A stretch of 64,000 bases of DNA from Microbacterium sp. SS28 (GTDB taxonomy: Bacteria; Actinomycetota; Actinomycetes; Actinomycetales; Microbacteriaceae). How positions within the stretch are numbered: position 1 is the stretch's first letter; each line of letters starts with the position of its first letter. The stretch is taken from NCBI RefSeq assembly GCF_022761035.1, contig NZ_JAKWJP010000001.1, positions 620,001 to 684,000 on the forward strand. Direction: 5' to 3'. A program made the position numbers and the translations under genes. The notes under the pieces were generated by a model, which was given only the letters and a program-made list of their open reading frames with translations, had not been told where the DNA came from and searched no databases. Shown here piece by piece: positions 33,015 to 41,779 of the stretch.

Positions 33015-33371
33015 ATGAGCGATTTCTTCGACCGCGGGGGCGACCGCGCGTACACGCGGGTCTACAAGGCCGAGACGCCCGACATCCTCAAGGCATTCGT
33101 CGACTTCGACTCGGCCGTATTCGCGTCCGAAGGCCGCGAGATTCCGTTGAAGTACCGCGAGCTCATCGCGCTCGCCGTCGGCATCACGACGCAGTGCGTG
33201 TACTGCATCGACGCCCACTCGCAGAAGGCCGTCCAGGCCGGCGCCAACGAAGCCGAGCTCGCCGAGACGGCATGGGTCGCGACCGCGATCCGCGCCGGCG
33301 GCGGTTTCGCGTACGGACGCCTCGCCTTCAAGCTCGGCGAGGATGCCCGCGTCCCCGCCCACCAGCACTGA
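33015..33371 (+). CDS. AhpD-like carboxymuconolactone decarboxylase family protein
   Basis: The 118-residue protein has the AhpD-type active site CVYCIDAHSQKA (Cys 61, Cys 64, His 68) in an all-helical CMD domain with PLKYRELIALAVGITTQC. Such proteins act as small peroxidases or thiol reductases supporting antioxidant defence. GAGAGG precedes ATG 33015, and TAGCGT (about 32963) may be the promoter. It is followed by a small membrane protein gene with its own leaderless promoter. Confidence 0.87.
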   Translation: MSDFFDRGGDRAYTRVYKAETPDILKAFVDFDSAVFASEGREIPLKYRELIALAVGITTQCVYCIDAHSQKAVQAGANEAELAETAWVATAIRAGGGFAYGRLAFKLGEDARVPAHQH

Positions 33372-33412
33372 CCGGACGGAGCACATCCCCGCGCCGCGCT
33401 AGAGTCATCGGC

Positions 33413-33772
33413 ATGGCCACCAAGAGCACTCGCCCTGCCGTCGAGGAAGACGACTACGAACTCGGCAGCAAATCCGCCCTGTGGGGCTTCCTGTCAGGCA
33501 TCATCGTCGCAGCGTTCATCGCCGTCCCGCTGTCGGCGTCGTTCTCGTTCGCGACGCACCCCAACACGCAGCAGCTGTTCAGCGGCTGGCTGTCGAACGC
33601 GGACCACTACCAGCTCTTCTGGTGGCTCGTCACGGCACTGCTCGTCGCGCTCCCGTTCCTCGTCGGCTTCGCGGTCGCCAAGCTCTCGGGCAGGACGCTC
33701 GCGATCGTCGGCGCGATCATCGCGCTCTTCGTCATCGCGATCCTGATCGTCGGCCAGCTCGCGGTCCTCTGA
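33413..33772 (+). CDS. Small membrane protein of unknown function (119 aa)
   Basis: After a charged N-terminus (PAVEEDDYELGSK) three hydrophobic segments are visible: about residues 24-45, 66-87 and 92-117. TAGAGT (33400-33405) is followed after 7 bases by ATG 33413, so the message is probably leaderless; the longer open frame covering the AhpD-like gene is rejected. I do not recognise a family. It lies immediately before the four-cysteine regulator gene and may share its neighbourhood function. Confidence 0.7.
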   Translation: MATKSTRPAVEEDDYELGSKSALWGFLSGIIVAAFIAVPLSASFSFATHPNTQQLFSGWLSNADHYQLFWWLVTALLVALPFLVGFAVAKLSGRTLAIVGAIIALFVIAILIVGQLAVL

Positions 33773-33796
33773 CCCGTCCGCGGCTCTCAGCCCGCG

Positions 33797-33811
33797 TGTG
33801 GTCTGACCATG
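33797..33811. promoter_or_regulatory. TGGTCNGACCA palindrome, box 2 (regulator promoter)
   Basis: TGTGGTCTGACCATG contains the perfect 11-base core TGGTCTGACCA (33799-33809). A -10-like GATAAT (33813-33818) follows after one base, and ATG 33825 is 6 bases later, so the regulator is leaderless and its operator would block polymerase. This supports autoregulation by the product. Confidence 0.65.
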
Positions 33812-33824
33812 CGATAATGGGGTT

Positions 33825-34430
33825 ATGACGGCACCGGCATACAGCGCGATCTCGAGCTATTCGAGGGTCCAGCTGCTCGGGTTGCTGCAGCTGCGGGCCA
33901 AGCGCACGATCGCGGAACTGTGCGCCGCGACGGGTCTGCACGCCAACACGGTGCGCGAGCACCTGCACCGCCTCAAAGAAGGCGGCTACATCGTGTCCGA
34001 GACCGAGCACCGCACGACGCGCGGGCGGCCGCGGGTGCTGTACAGCGCGGCCGGGACGGGTGCCGTGTCGAGCCCCGTCGCACGGCGCAAGGCGCGCGAG
34101 GCTGCTCATCGCGGCGACCTCATGCGGCGCGTCATGCCGTGGGCCGAGTCGGGCGAGCTGCCGGCGGATGCCCTGCACCAGCTCGACGCCCTGACCGACG
34201 ACCTCGTCTCGGGCGGGTTCGATCCCATCGTCGACGAGGTCGAGCTCACGGTGGATCTCTCGCCGTGCAAGAACGCGGCGGCACAGGCTCCCCATCGCGA
34301 GGCGCTGTGCGCCGCGCACCTCGGGATCATGCAGAGCGTCCTGACCGAGGCCGGTGGGCCGCTCTCGATCGGCGGCATGCGCGCGTCGTGCGATCCGTCG
34401 CAGTGCGTCGTGCTGCTCTCGCGCCGCTGA
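33825..34430 (+). CDS. SufR-like winged-helix regulator with four C-terminal cysteines
   Basis: The 201-residue protein has an N-terminal winged helix (about residues 10-75: RVQLLGLLQLRAKRTIAEL, TVREHLHRLKEGGYI, TRGRPRVLYS as wing). Its C-terminal domain carries Cys 148, Cys 162, Cys 189 and Cys 194 in the arrangement C-x13-C and C-x4-C, inside segments resembling SufR-type regulators that bind an iron-sulfur cluster. I infer a redox, oxygen or iron sensor. It lies beside moaA and cydABDC and has the TGGTCNGACCA box in its own promoter. Alternatively the cysteines could hold zinc. Cys 33 lies in the DNA-binding part. Confidence 0.8.
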   Translation: MTAPAYSAISSYSRVQLLGLLQLRAKRTIAELCAATGLHANTVREHLHRLKEGGYIVSETEHRTTRGRPRVLYSAAGTGAVSSPVARRKAREAAHRGDLMRRVMPWAESGELPADALHQLDALTDDLVSGGFDPIVDEVELTVDLSPCKNAAAQAPHREALCAAHLGIMQSVLTEAGGPLSIGGMRASCDPSQCVVLLSRR

Positions 34431-34436
34431 GCCGTC

Positions 34437-35513
34437 TCAGCCGCCGATGGCGTTCATGCCGCGTGCCGGCTGCAGGAACCCGGGGTCGTTGATGGCGTGC
34501 CCCGGGAGCTTGCCCCGCACGCAGGAGCGCAGCATCCCGTCGATCTCGGCATCGCCGGCCTGACCCCGCAGCAGCGGGAGCAGGTCGTATTCAGTCGTCG
34601 AGAAGAGGCAGTTTCGCAGCTGACCGTCGGCGGTCAGGCGCAGCCGGTCGCAGTCGCCGCAGAAGGGCGCCGTCACCGAGGCGATGACCCCGACCGTGCG
34701 CGGGCCGCCGTCGATCATCCAGCGCTCCGCCGGCGCTCCCCCGCGTTCCGGCACGGGGGTCAGCATCCAGCGCTGCGCGAGCGCGTCGAGGATCTCGTCA
34801 CGCGTCACCATGCGCGCACGGTCCCACGTGTGGCCGGCGTCGAGCGGCATCTGCTCGATGAAGCGCAGCTCGGCGTCGTGGTCGAGCGCGAACTGCGCGA
34901 GGTCCGTCAGCTCGTCGTCGTTGACGCCCCGCATCGCGACGGCATTGAGCTTGAGAGGACGCAGACCGGATGCCGCGGCCGCGGCGATGCCCGCGAGCAC
35001 GTCGTCGAGCCGATCGCGGCGCGTCAGCACGTGGAACCGGTCGCGCCGGAGCGTGTCGATCGAGATGTTGAGGCGCCGCAGGCCCGCCTCGACGAGCCCC
35101 GGGAGCAGCTCGGGCAGCCGGATGCCGTTGGTCGTCATCGCGAGCTCGACGGGCCGCCCATCCGGACCGGGGATGCGGCTCAGGCGCCTGACGACCTCGA
35201 CGATGTCGGCGCGCAGCAGCGGCTCGCCTCCCGTGAGGCGGAAGGTCGTGACGCCGGAGGCGGCCGCGACCGATGCGATGCGGACGATCTCGTCGAGCGT
35301 CAGGATGCTCGACCGCGCGAGCCACTCGTTGCCCTGCTCGGGCATGCAGTACGTGCAGCGGAGAGAGCACCGGTCGGTCAGCGAGATGCGCAGGTCGCGG
35401 TGCACGCGCCCGTACGTGTCGACGAGGGGATCGCCGGGGAGATCGGATGCCGCACCCTCGGCGTCGGAGGCGCGCGGGCGCGGCATCCCGATCATCACCG
35501 GAATCGCCGACAT
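34437..35513 (-). CDS. moaA: GTP 3',8-cyclase (molybdenum cofactor biosynthesis MoaA)
   Basis: The 358-residue radical SAM enzyme has CSLRCTYC (Cys 49, 53, 56) for the first 4Fe-4S cluster, FRLTGGEPLLR, the RRLNISIDTL strand, and a C-terminal CGDCDRLRLTADG plus a later cysteine for the second cluster. The end GMNAIGG holds the conserved C-terminal GG. With MoaC it converts GTP to cyclic pyranopterin monophosphate. Start ATG 35513 is chosen because GAGGAGGT precedes it; GTG two codons upstream is too close to that site. It is divergent from cydA and separate from the main moa cluster 10 kb away. Confidence 0.95.
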   Translation of the reverse strand: MSAIPVMIGMPRPRASDAEGAASDLPGDPLVDTYGRVHRDLRISLTDRCSLRCTYCMPEQGNEWLARSSILTLDEIVRIASVAAASGVTTFRLTGGEPLLRADIVEVVRRLSRIPGPDGRPVELAMTTNGIRLPELLPGLVEAGLRRLNISIDTLRRDRFHVLTRRDRLDDVLAGIAAAAASGLRPLKLNAVAMRGVNDDELTDLAQFALDHDAELRFIEQMPLDAGHTWDRARMVTRDEILDALAQRWMLTPVPERGGAPAERWMIDGGPRTVGVIASVTAPFCGDCDRLRLTADGQLRNCLFSTTEYDLLPLLRGQAGDAEIDGMLRSCVRGKLPGHAINDPGFLQPARGMNAIGG

Positions 35514-35559
35514 GCGCACCTCCTCGCCGCTTCCAGGCTAGTCTCACCATGACGTTCCG

Positions 35560-35574
35560 TATGGTCTGACCATA
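35560..35574. promoter_or_regulatory. TGGTCNGACCA palindrome, box 3 (cydA promoter)
   Basis: TATGGTCTGACCATA is a perfect 7-1-7 palindrome 98 bases before the cydA start. It overlaps a possible -10 TATTGT (35573-35578) for cydA and lies about 20 bases upstream of a possible -10 TAGCCT for moaA on the other strand (complement of 35537-35542). A repressor bound here could silence cydABDC and affect moaA. The four-cysteine regulator encoded 1.1 kb away is the natural candidate. Confidence 0.65.
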
Positions 35575-35671
35575 TTGTCTCGACGTCGAGTTATTCACGG
35601 CCCACCACCTCGAAACCTGGGAACATCCTGTGTACCGTGGGCCGCAACCGCACGCGATGGTGGAGGACCGC

Positions 35672-37117
35672 ATGGACTGGCTCGACCCCCTTCTGCTCGC
35701 CCGCTGGCAGTTCGGCCTCACGACGCTGTACCACTTCCTCTTCGTGCCGCTGACGCTCGGCATGGCCCTGACCGTCGCGATCTTCCAGACGGCGTGGTTC
35801 CGCACGGGCAGCCTCAAGTGGCTGCATCTGACCCGGTTCTTCGGGAAGATCTTCCTCATCAACTTTGCGATGGGCGTCGTCACGGGCATCGTGCAGGAGT
35901 TCCAGTTCGGCATGAACTGGTCGGCCTACAGCCGGTTCGTCGGGGACATCTTCGGGGCGCCGCTCGCCTTCGAGGGCCTCATGGCGTTCTTCTTCGAGGC
36001 GACCTTCATCGGCCTGTGGATCTTCGGGTGGGACAAGCTTCCGAAGGGCCTGCACCTCGCGAGCATCTGGATCGCGACGATCGGCGCGTGGTTCTCGGCG
36101 TACTTCATCCTCGCGGCGAACGCGTTCATGCAGAACCCGGTCGGCTACCAGATGGCCGCGGACGATTCGCGCGCCGAGATGGTCGACTTCCTCGCGGTGC
36201 TGACGAATCCCGTCGCCCTCGCGGCGCTCCCCCACACCCTCTTCGCGGCGTTCATGATGACGGCCGGCGTCATCATCTCGATCTCGGCCTGGCACCTCGT
36301 GCGGGGGCAGAACGTCGAGATGATGCGCTCGTCCCTGCGCTACGGACTGTGGGGGATGATCGTCGCCTTCGCGGGCGTCGCGATCTCGGGTGACCAGCTC
36401 GGCCTCGTGATGGTCTCGACGCAGCCCATGAAGATGGCCGCCGCCGAGGCGATGTTCGACAGCGCGTGCGGCGCGGACGCCTCGTTCTCGATCTTCACGC
36501 TCGGCACCCCGGACGGCACGAGCGAGCTGTTCTCGATCCGCATCCCGTATCTGCTCGCGCTGCTGTCGACGCATTCGCTCGACGGCTGCGTCGAGGGCAT
36601 CAACGACCTCAACGCTCTCTACACGAACGAGATGTTCCCGCAGTTCGCCGATCAGGTGGACGGCAACTTCGCACCCGTCCTGTGGATCACGTACTGGTCG
36701 TTCCGCTGGATGATCGGCCTCGGCGGAGTCGCCGCCCTCACCGCGGTCGTCGGCCTGTGGCTCACTCGCAAGAAGGCCAAGCGCGACGTGCCCGTGTGGG
36801 CGTGGCGCCTCGCGATCTGGGCCTGGCCCGCGTCGCTCGTCGCGATCCTCGTCGGCTGGATCTTCACCGAGATGGGCCGTCAGCCCTGGATCGTGTTCGG
36901 ACTCATGCTCACCGAGGACGGCGTCTCGCCGAGCGTCCCCGGGTGGAACGTGCTCATCTCACTCATCGCGTTCACCGGCATCTACGCCGCTCTCGCGGTC
37001 GTCGAGGTCGGGCTGATCATGAAGACGGCGCACAAGGGCCCCGATCCGCTGCCGGGTCCCGACGACCCCCACCCGGGCGAGGTCGCGCTCGAAGACACCC
37101 CGACGACGGTCTACTAG
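35672..37117 (+). CDS. cydA: Cytochrome bd ubiquinol/menaquinol oxidase subunit I
   Basis: The 481-residue membrane protein is CydA: LARWQFGLTTLYHFLFVPL with haem ligand His 21, FEGLMAFFFEATF with Glu 101, ALPHTLFAAFMMT with His 188 as haem b558 ligand, and YWSFRWM in the later helix. The Q-loop between helices is short, as in actinobacterial enzymes. Start ATG 35672 is chosen because GGAGG lies 5 bases upstream; other starts up to 42 bases earlier are in frame. The enzyme oxidises menaquinol and reduces oxygen with high affinity. It leads the cydABDC group and has a palindromic operator in its promoter. Confidence 0.95.
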   Translation: MDWLDPLLLARWQFGLTTLYHFLFVPLTLGMALTVAIFQTAWFRTGSLKWLHLTRFFGKIFLINFAMGVVTGIVQEFQFGMNWSAYSRFVGDIFGAPLAFEGLMAFFFEATFIGLWIFGWDKLPKGLHLASIWIATIGAWFSAYFILAANAFMQNPVGYQMAADDSRAEMVDFLAVLTNPVALAALPHTLFAAFMMTAGVIISISAWHLVRGQNVEMMRSSLRYGLWGMIVAFAGVAISGDQLGLVMVSTQPMKMAAAEAMFDSACGADASFSIFTLGTPDGTSELFSIRIPYLLALLSTHSLDGCVEGINDLNALYTNEMFPQFADQVDGNFAPVLWITYWSFRWMIGLGGVAALTAVVGLWLTRKKAKRDVPVWAWRLAIWAWPASLVAILVGWIFTEMGRQPWIVFGLMLTEDGVSPSVPGWNVLISLIAFTGIYAALAVVEVGLIMKTAHKGPDPLPGPDDPHPGEVALEDTPTTVY

Positions 37118-37126
37118 GAGCTGGTC

Positions 37127-38158
37127 ATGGATCTCGCCTACCTCTGGTTCTTCATCGTCGGCTTCCTCTTCGTCGGCTACTTCGTGCTGGACGGCTTCGA
37201 CTTCGGAGTCGGGATGTCGCTGCCGTTCCTCGGCAGGAACGACATCAGCCGCCGCCAGATCATCAACACGATCGGCCCCGTCTGGGACCTGAACGAGACG
37301 TGGATCATCGTCGCCGGCGCCTGCCTCTTCGCGGCATTCCCGCACTGGTATGCGACGCTCTTCAGCGGCTTCTACCTCGCACTGCTGCTGATCCTCCTCG
37401 CGCTGATCCTGCGCGGCGTCTCGTTCGAGTACCGCCACCAGCGCGATTCGCTGCAGTGGAAGAAGGGCTTCGACACGATGATCGTCGTCGGCTCCGCGGT
37501 GCCCGCGCTGCTGTGGGGCGTCGCTGTCGCCAACATCGTTCAGGGCGTGCCGATCGACGAGAACATGGAGTTCACGGGCTCGCTCCTGACGCTCCTCAAC
37601 CCGTACGGCCTGCTCGGCGGGCTCACGACGCTCCTCCTCTTCTTCACGCACGGCGTGTACTTCGTCGCGCTCAAGACGGACGGCGAGGTGCACGACGACG
37701 CGCGTCGCCTCGCGCGGCGCAGCGGCATCCTGACCGTCGTCGTGGCCGCGGCGTTCCTCGTGTGGACGGTGCTCCTGGCCTTCGGCGAGGACCGCCCGCT
37801 CGCGTGGCTCGTCGTCGCCTGCTCGGCCGTGGCGGCGGTGCTGCTGATCGGCTCGGTCCTCGCGAACGCGCGGGACCGCGAAGGCTGGGCCTTCGGCCTG
37901 GGCGCCTTCACGATCGTCGCGGCGGTGCTCGGGCTGTGGTTCGCGCTGTTCCCGTTCGTCATGCCGTCCTCGACCGATCCGGCCAACAGCCTCACGATCG
38001 AGAACGCGTCGAGCACCGACTACACGCTCACGATCATGAGCTGGGCAGCGCTCGTGTTCCTTCCGCTCGTGCTCGCGTACCAGGCCTGGACGTACTGGAT
38101 CTTCCGCAAGCGCGTCTCGCGGACCCGGATCGAGCGCGCGGCCGCGGTCGTGCACTGA
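37127..38158 (+). CDS. cydB: Cytochrome bd oxidase subunit II
   Basis: The 343-residue protein has about eight to nine membrane segments and begins MDLAYLWFFIVGFLFVGYFV with the family motif LDGFDFGVG. It ends with NASSTDYTLTIMSWAAL, another CydB landmark. It pairs with CydA to form the oxidase. The start lies 9 bases after the cydA stop behind TAGGAG, so the two are one transcript. The cydD gene follows after 47 bases. Confidence 0.95.
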   Translation: MDLAYLWFFIVGFLFVGYFVLDGFDFGVGMSLPFLGRNDISRRQIINTIGPVWDLNETWIIVAGACLFAAFPHWYATLFSGFYLALLLILLALILRGVSFEYRHQRDSLQWKKGFDTMIVVGSAVPALLWGVAVANIVQGVPIDENMEFTGSLLTLLNPYGLLGGLTTLLLFFTHGVYFVALKTDGEVHDDARRLARRSGILTVVVAAAFLVWTVLLAFGEDRPLAWLVVACSAVAAVLLIGSVLANARDREGWAFGLGAFTIVAAVLGLWFALFPFVMPSSTDPANSLTIENASSTDYTLTIMSWAALVFLPLVLAYQAWTYWIFRKRVSRTRIERAAAVVH

Positions 38159-38205
38159 CCCGTCTGCCGCCGACGCGCGGCGGCGGTCGATAGGCTCGAA
38201 TCCGG

Positions 38206-39993
38206 ATGACTGACACGGACGATCTCGCTGCACGGCCTCCGGCGTCACCCGATCCAGGGCCCCCGGCACGCACGCGCACGCCCCCTGTCGACCCGCGACT
38301 GCTGAAGCACGCGAGCGCATCGCGCTGGTTCTTCGTCGCGATCGCGGCGATCGCGACGGGTCAGACGCTCGTCATCATCGCGTTCGCATGGCTGCTCACG
38401 CGGGCGATCGTCGGAGCGGTGGACGGGATGCCGGCGGCCGACCTGTCGGCGACGCTCGGCCTGCTCGCGATCGTCGTGGCCCTGCGCGCCGTGCTGATCT
38501 GGGCGCGCGAGACTGTGGCGTCCCGCGCCGCGGCGCGCGTCGAGGCGCAGCTGCGCGACCATGTCCTGGCGGCGGTCGGCGCACTCGGTCCGGAGTGGCT
38601 CGCGCAGCGCAATTCGGCCCAGCTCGCCGTCATCGCGGGGCGCGGCCTCGCAGCCCTCGAGGCGTACTTCGGCCGCTACTTGCCCCAGCTCGTCCAGACC
38701 GTCATCGCGACACCGGTCATCGTCGCCGTCATGTGGTGGCAGGACTGGCTCTCGGGGCTCACGGTCCTCCTCACACTCCCCCTCATCCCGATCTTCATGA
38801 TCCTGATCGGCATGGCGACCCGCGCCGTGCAGGAGCGCCAGTGGCGCACGCTGCACCGCCTCGCGGCGCGCTTCGCCGACACCGTCCAGGGTCTCGCGAC
38901 GCTCAAGGTGTTCGGGCGCCAGCACCGCGCCGCGGCATCCATCCAATCCGTCACCGAGACGTACCGCCGCGAGACGATGAAGGTGCTGCGGGTCTCGTTC
39001 CTGTCAGGCTTCGCGCTCGAGTTCCTCGCGTCGATCGCGGTCGCGATCGTGGCCGTTTCGATCGGCTTCCGGCTGCTCGACGGGTCGATCGCACTGACGG
39101 TGGGCCTGTTCGTCCTGCTGCTCGCACCCGAGGCGTACCTGCCTCTGCGTCAGGTCGGCGTGCAGTTCCACGCCGCCGCGGAGGGCGTCGCCGCGACGGG
39201 CGACGTCTTCGCCGTGCTCGAGGCTGCGGCTGCGCCTCGGACGGTCCCCGCGCCAAGTGCGGTCCCCCCACCGACCACGGTCCCCGAGCCTGCCGAGGGG
39301 TCGACCCATCGTGGCGACGCTGCGGCAGGCTCAGCGCCCACGGGGGCCTCCGGAGGGCACTCGGCCCTCGTCCTCGAGGGCGTGCGCGTCCGCCGCGGCG
39401 AGCGCTTGCTCCCCCCGGTCGACCTCGTGGCACGCGAAGGCGACGTCGTGCTCATCGAAGGTCCGAGCGGCTCCGGCAAATCGAGCCTGCTCGCGGCGCT
39501 GCGCGGCGCGGCCGGGTTCGAGGGCTCCGCGGCGTACGGAGGCCGCGACATCCGCTCCCTCGCTCCGTGGCAGTGGATCGCGTGGGCGGGTCAACAGCCC
39601 GGTCTCGTCGCGGGCCGCGTGCGGGACAACGTCGCGCTCGGCGACCCGCTGTCATCCGTCGAGATCGTGACGCGCGCGCTGAAGCTCGCCCGCGCAGAGG
39701 ACATCGACCCCCGCGCCGAGCTCGGCGTGCAGGGTGCCGGTCTCTCGGGCGGCCAGGCTCAGCGCGTCGCCGTGGCCCGGGCGTTCCATCGGCACCTGCG
39801 CGGGCTCGCCCGGGTCATCGCGCTCGACGAGCCGAGCTCGGCGCTCGACCCGGCGACCGAGGCGCGGCTTTGGCGCTCCGTGCGCTCGCTCGCCGACGAC
39901 GGCGCGACGGTCCTGCTCGTCTCGCACCGCACGTCGGCGCGGGAGATCGCCGACACCGTCATCCGCCTCGAGCCGAGCGAGGTGACGGTATGA
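38206..39993 (+). CDS. cydD: ABC transporter CydD, cytochrome bd assembly
   Basis: The 595-residue protein is a half-transporter: six membrane helices in the first 330 residues, then an ATP-binding domain with Walker A GPSGSGKSS (about residue 420), signature LSGGQAQR (about 512) and Walker B VIALDEPSSALD. With CydC it exports or balances cysteine/glutathione-type thiols or haem, needed to assemble cytochrome bd. A Pro/Ala/Thr-rich linker (about 345-385) separates the domains. TAGGCT (38191-38196) lies 9 bases before ATG 38206, so cydDC may also have its own nearly leaderless promoter. Confidence 0.93.
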   Translation: MTDTDDLAARPPASPDPGPPARTRTPPVDPRLLKHASASRWFFVAIAAIATGQTLVIIAFAWLLTRAIVGAVDGMPAADLSATLGLLAIVVALRAVLIWARETVASRAAARVEAQLRDHVLAAVGALGPEWLAQRNSAQLAVIAGRGLAALEAYFGRYLPQLVQTVIATPVIVAVMWWQDWLSGLTVLLTLPLIPIFMILIGMATRAVQERQWRTLHRLAARFADTVQGLATLKVFGRQHRAAASIQSVTETYRRETMKVLRVSFLSGFALEFLASIAVAIVAVSIGFRLLDGSIALTVGLFVLLLAPEAYLPLRQVGVQFHAAAEGVAATGDVFAVLEAAAAPRTVPAPSAVPPPTTVPEPAEGSTHRGDAAAGSAPTGASGGHSALVLEGVRVRRGERLLPPVDLVAREGDVVLIEGPSGSGKSSLLAALRGAAGFEGSAAYGGRDIRSLAPWQWIAWAGQQPGLVAGRVRDNVALGDPLSSVEIVTRALKLARAEDIDPRAELGVQGAGLSGGQAQRVAVARAFHRHLRGLARVIALDEPSSALDPATEARLWRSVRSLADDGATVLLVSHRTSAREIADTVIRLEPSEVTV

Positions 39994-41741
39994 GCGCCCC
40001 GCAGTCGGCGACGGTGCCCACGCCCTCTCCACTCGCCGCCGACGCGTCGGGTGGAGCCTCCGGGCGCGTGGGCCCGACCGCATCCCCCGCCGCCGTGCTG
40101 CGGGGCGCGATGCCTCCCCTGCGGCGGTTCTGGCCGGGTGCGGCATCCGCCTTCCTGTCCGAGGCGTCCGCCGTCGCGCTCCTGGCGGTGAGCGCGTGGC
40201 TCATCGTGCGTGCGAGCGAGCAGCCGCTCGTCATGTACCTCTCGGCGGCGGTCGTCGGCGTGCGGCTGTTCGCGATCACGCGGGCGGTGTTCCGCTACAC
40301 CGATCGCCTCACGAGCCACGATGCGGCGCTCCGGCAGCTCGCATCGACGCGCACGGCGCTTGTGCGACGGCTCATCCCGCTCGCCCCGGACGGCCTCGCC
40401 CGCACGCGCCGCGGCTCGGTGCTGGGCGCACTCGTCGACGACGTCGACGATCTGCAGAACCTGCCGCTGCGGGTCGTGCAGCCGCTTCTCGCGTCGGCTA
40501 CCGTCGCGCTCGGCGCCGTCGTGCTCGTCGCCCTGGTCTGGTGGCCCGCCGCGCTCACCCTCCTGGCGTGCCTCGGCGTCGCGGCCGCGACGGCCCTGCT
40601 GTGGGGCTGGGCGTCGGGCTCACGCGCCGAGCGCGCCGTCGCTCCCCTGCGCGCGCATCTCGCCGACGCGATCCTCGACCACTTCGCGAGCCTCGACGTG
40701 CTGCTCGCGTACGGCGCCGAGGCCGAGAGCCGGGCGCGGGTGCACGCCGCGGACGCGGCCCTGCGCCGCGCTGTGACGCGCCGTTCGATGTCGCAGGCGG
40801 GCACGACGGCGATCGTGTCGCTGCTCGCGGGCGGCGCGTCGATCGCGGCGATCGCCGTCTCGGCGCCCGGAATCGCGGACGGATCGCTCACCGGGCCCTG
40901 GCTCGCTGTCGCGGTCCTCGTGCCGATGGCGGTCTTCGAGGTGTTCGCCGCGGTGCCGATGGCGGCCTCGGCATGGCGCCAGGTACGCGCGTCGGCCGGA
41001 CGCATCGCCGATGCACTGCCCGCCGATCTTCCCGACGGGCTCGTCGCCGAGACGATCGCCCCGACGGGCGAGGGCCCCGCACTGGGTGATGGCGTGCGGC
41101 TGCGCGGCGTCTCGGCGCACTGGCCCGCCGCTGCGGGCCCCGCGCTGCAAGCGGTGGACCTCGACATCCGACCCGGCGAGCGCGTCCTCGTGGTCGGCTC
41201 GAGCGGAGCGGGCAAGACGACGCTCGCGCACGTGCTGGTCCGCTTCCTCGAGTCGCACGGCGAGTTCACGATCGGAGGGCGACCCGTCGGCGACATCGCC
41301 GGCGACGACCTGCGCCTCACGGTCGGCCTGTGCGAGCAGCATCCCATGCTCTTCGATGAGGACATCCGCCAGAACCTCCTCTTCGCGCGCGACAGCGCGA
41401 CCGACGCCGAACTGCTCGAGGTGCTCGACCGCGTCGGCCTCCACGGCTGGGTCACCGACCGCGGCGGCCTCGGCGCGCGGGTCGGCGAGCGCGGGGTGCT
41501 CGTCTCGGGCGGGCAGGCGCAGCGCATCGCGCTCGCACGCGCGCTGCTGCGGGGCTTCCCCGTGCTCGTGCTCGACGAGCCCACGGCGGGCGTCGACCCC
41601 GAGGCATCCGATGCTCTGCTCACCGATCTGCTGTCGGCGGTCGGCGACGATCAGTCCGTCGTGCTCATCTCGCACGTGGCGGTGCCGGACGGGCTCGTCG
41701 ATCGCGTCGTGCGGCTCGATCGCGGCGGCCGCATCGTCTGA
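39990..41741 (+). CDS. cydC: ABC transporter CydC, cytochrome bd assembly
   Basis: The start overlaps the cydD stop (ATGA), giving 583 residues; the much longer open frame through cydD is a shadow. The N-terminal half has six membrane segments; the nucleotide-binding domain has Walker A GSSGAGKTT (about residue 403), signature VSGGQAQR (about 504) and Walker B VLVLDEPTAGVD. It forms a heterodimer with CydD. No terminator hairpin is obvious in the 38 bases to the converging acetyltransferase gene. Confidence 0.93.
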   Translation: MSAPQSATVPTPSPLAADASGGASGRVGPTASPAAVLRGAMPPLRRFWPGAASAFLSEASAVALLAVSAWLIVRASEQPLVMYLSAAVVGVRLFAITRAVFRYTDRLTSHDAALRQLASTRTALVRRLIPLAPDGLARTRRGSVLGALVDDVDDLQNLPLRVVQPLLASATVALGAVVLVALVWWPAALTLLACLGVAAATALLWGWASGSRAERAVAPLRAHLADAILDHFASLDVLLAYGAEAESRARVHAADAALRRAVTRRSMSQAGTTAIVSLLAGGASIAAIAVSAPGIADGSLTGPWLAVAVLVPMAVFEVFAAVPMAASAWRQVRASAGRIADALPADLPDGLVAETIAPTGEGPALGDGVRLRGVSAHWPAAAGPALQAVDLDIRPGERVLVVGSSGAGKTTLAHVLVRFLESHGEFTIGGRPVGDIAGDDLRLTVGLCEQHPMLFDEDIRQNLLFARDSATDAELLEVLDRVGLHGWVTDRGGLGARVGERGVLVSGGQAQRIALARALLRGFPVLVLDEPTAGVDPEASDALLTDLLSAVGDDQSVVLISHVAVPDGLVDRVVRLDRGGRIV

Positions 41742-41779
41742 CGGGGGCGAGCGACCCGCGCAACACGCGCGCCCTCGGG

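Noticed and set aside
35514..35671. Moco riboswitch upstream of moaA or cydA
   Set aside because: The spacer is short, filled by two promoters and the palindrome, and no extended paired structure of that riboswitch class is visible.
38388..39989. Extension of the cydC frame through cydD
   Set aside because: The residues before 39990 are Arg/Ala/Gly-rich shadow sequence; cydC begins at the ATGA overlap with the cydD stop.
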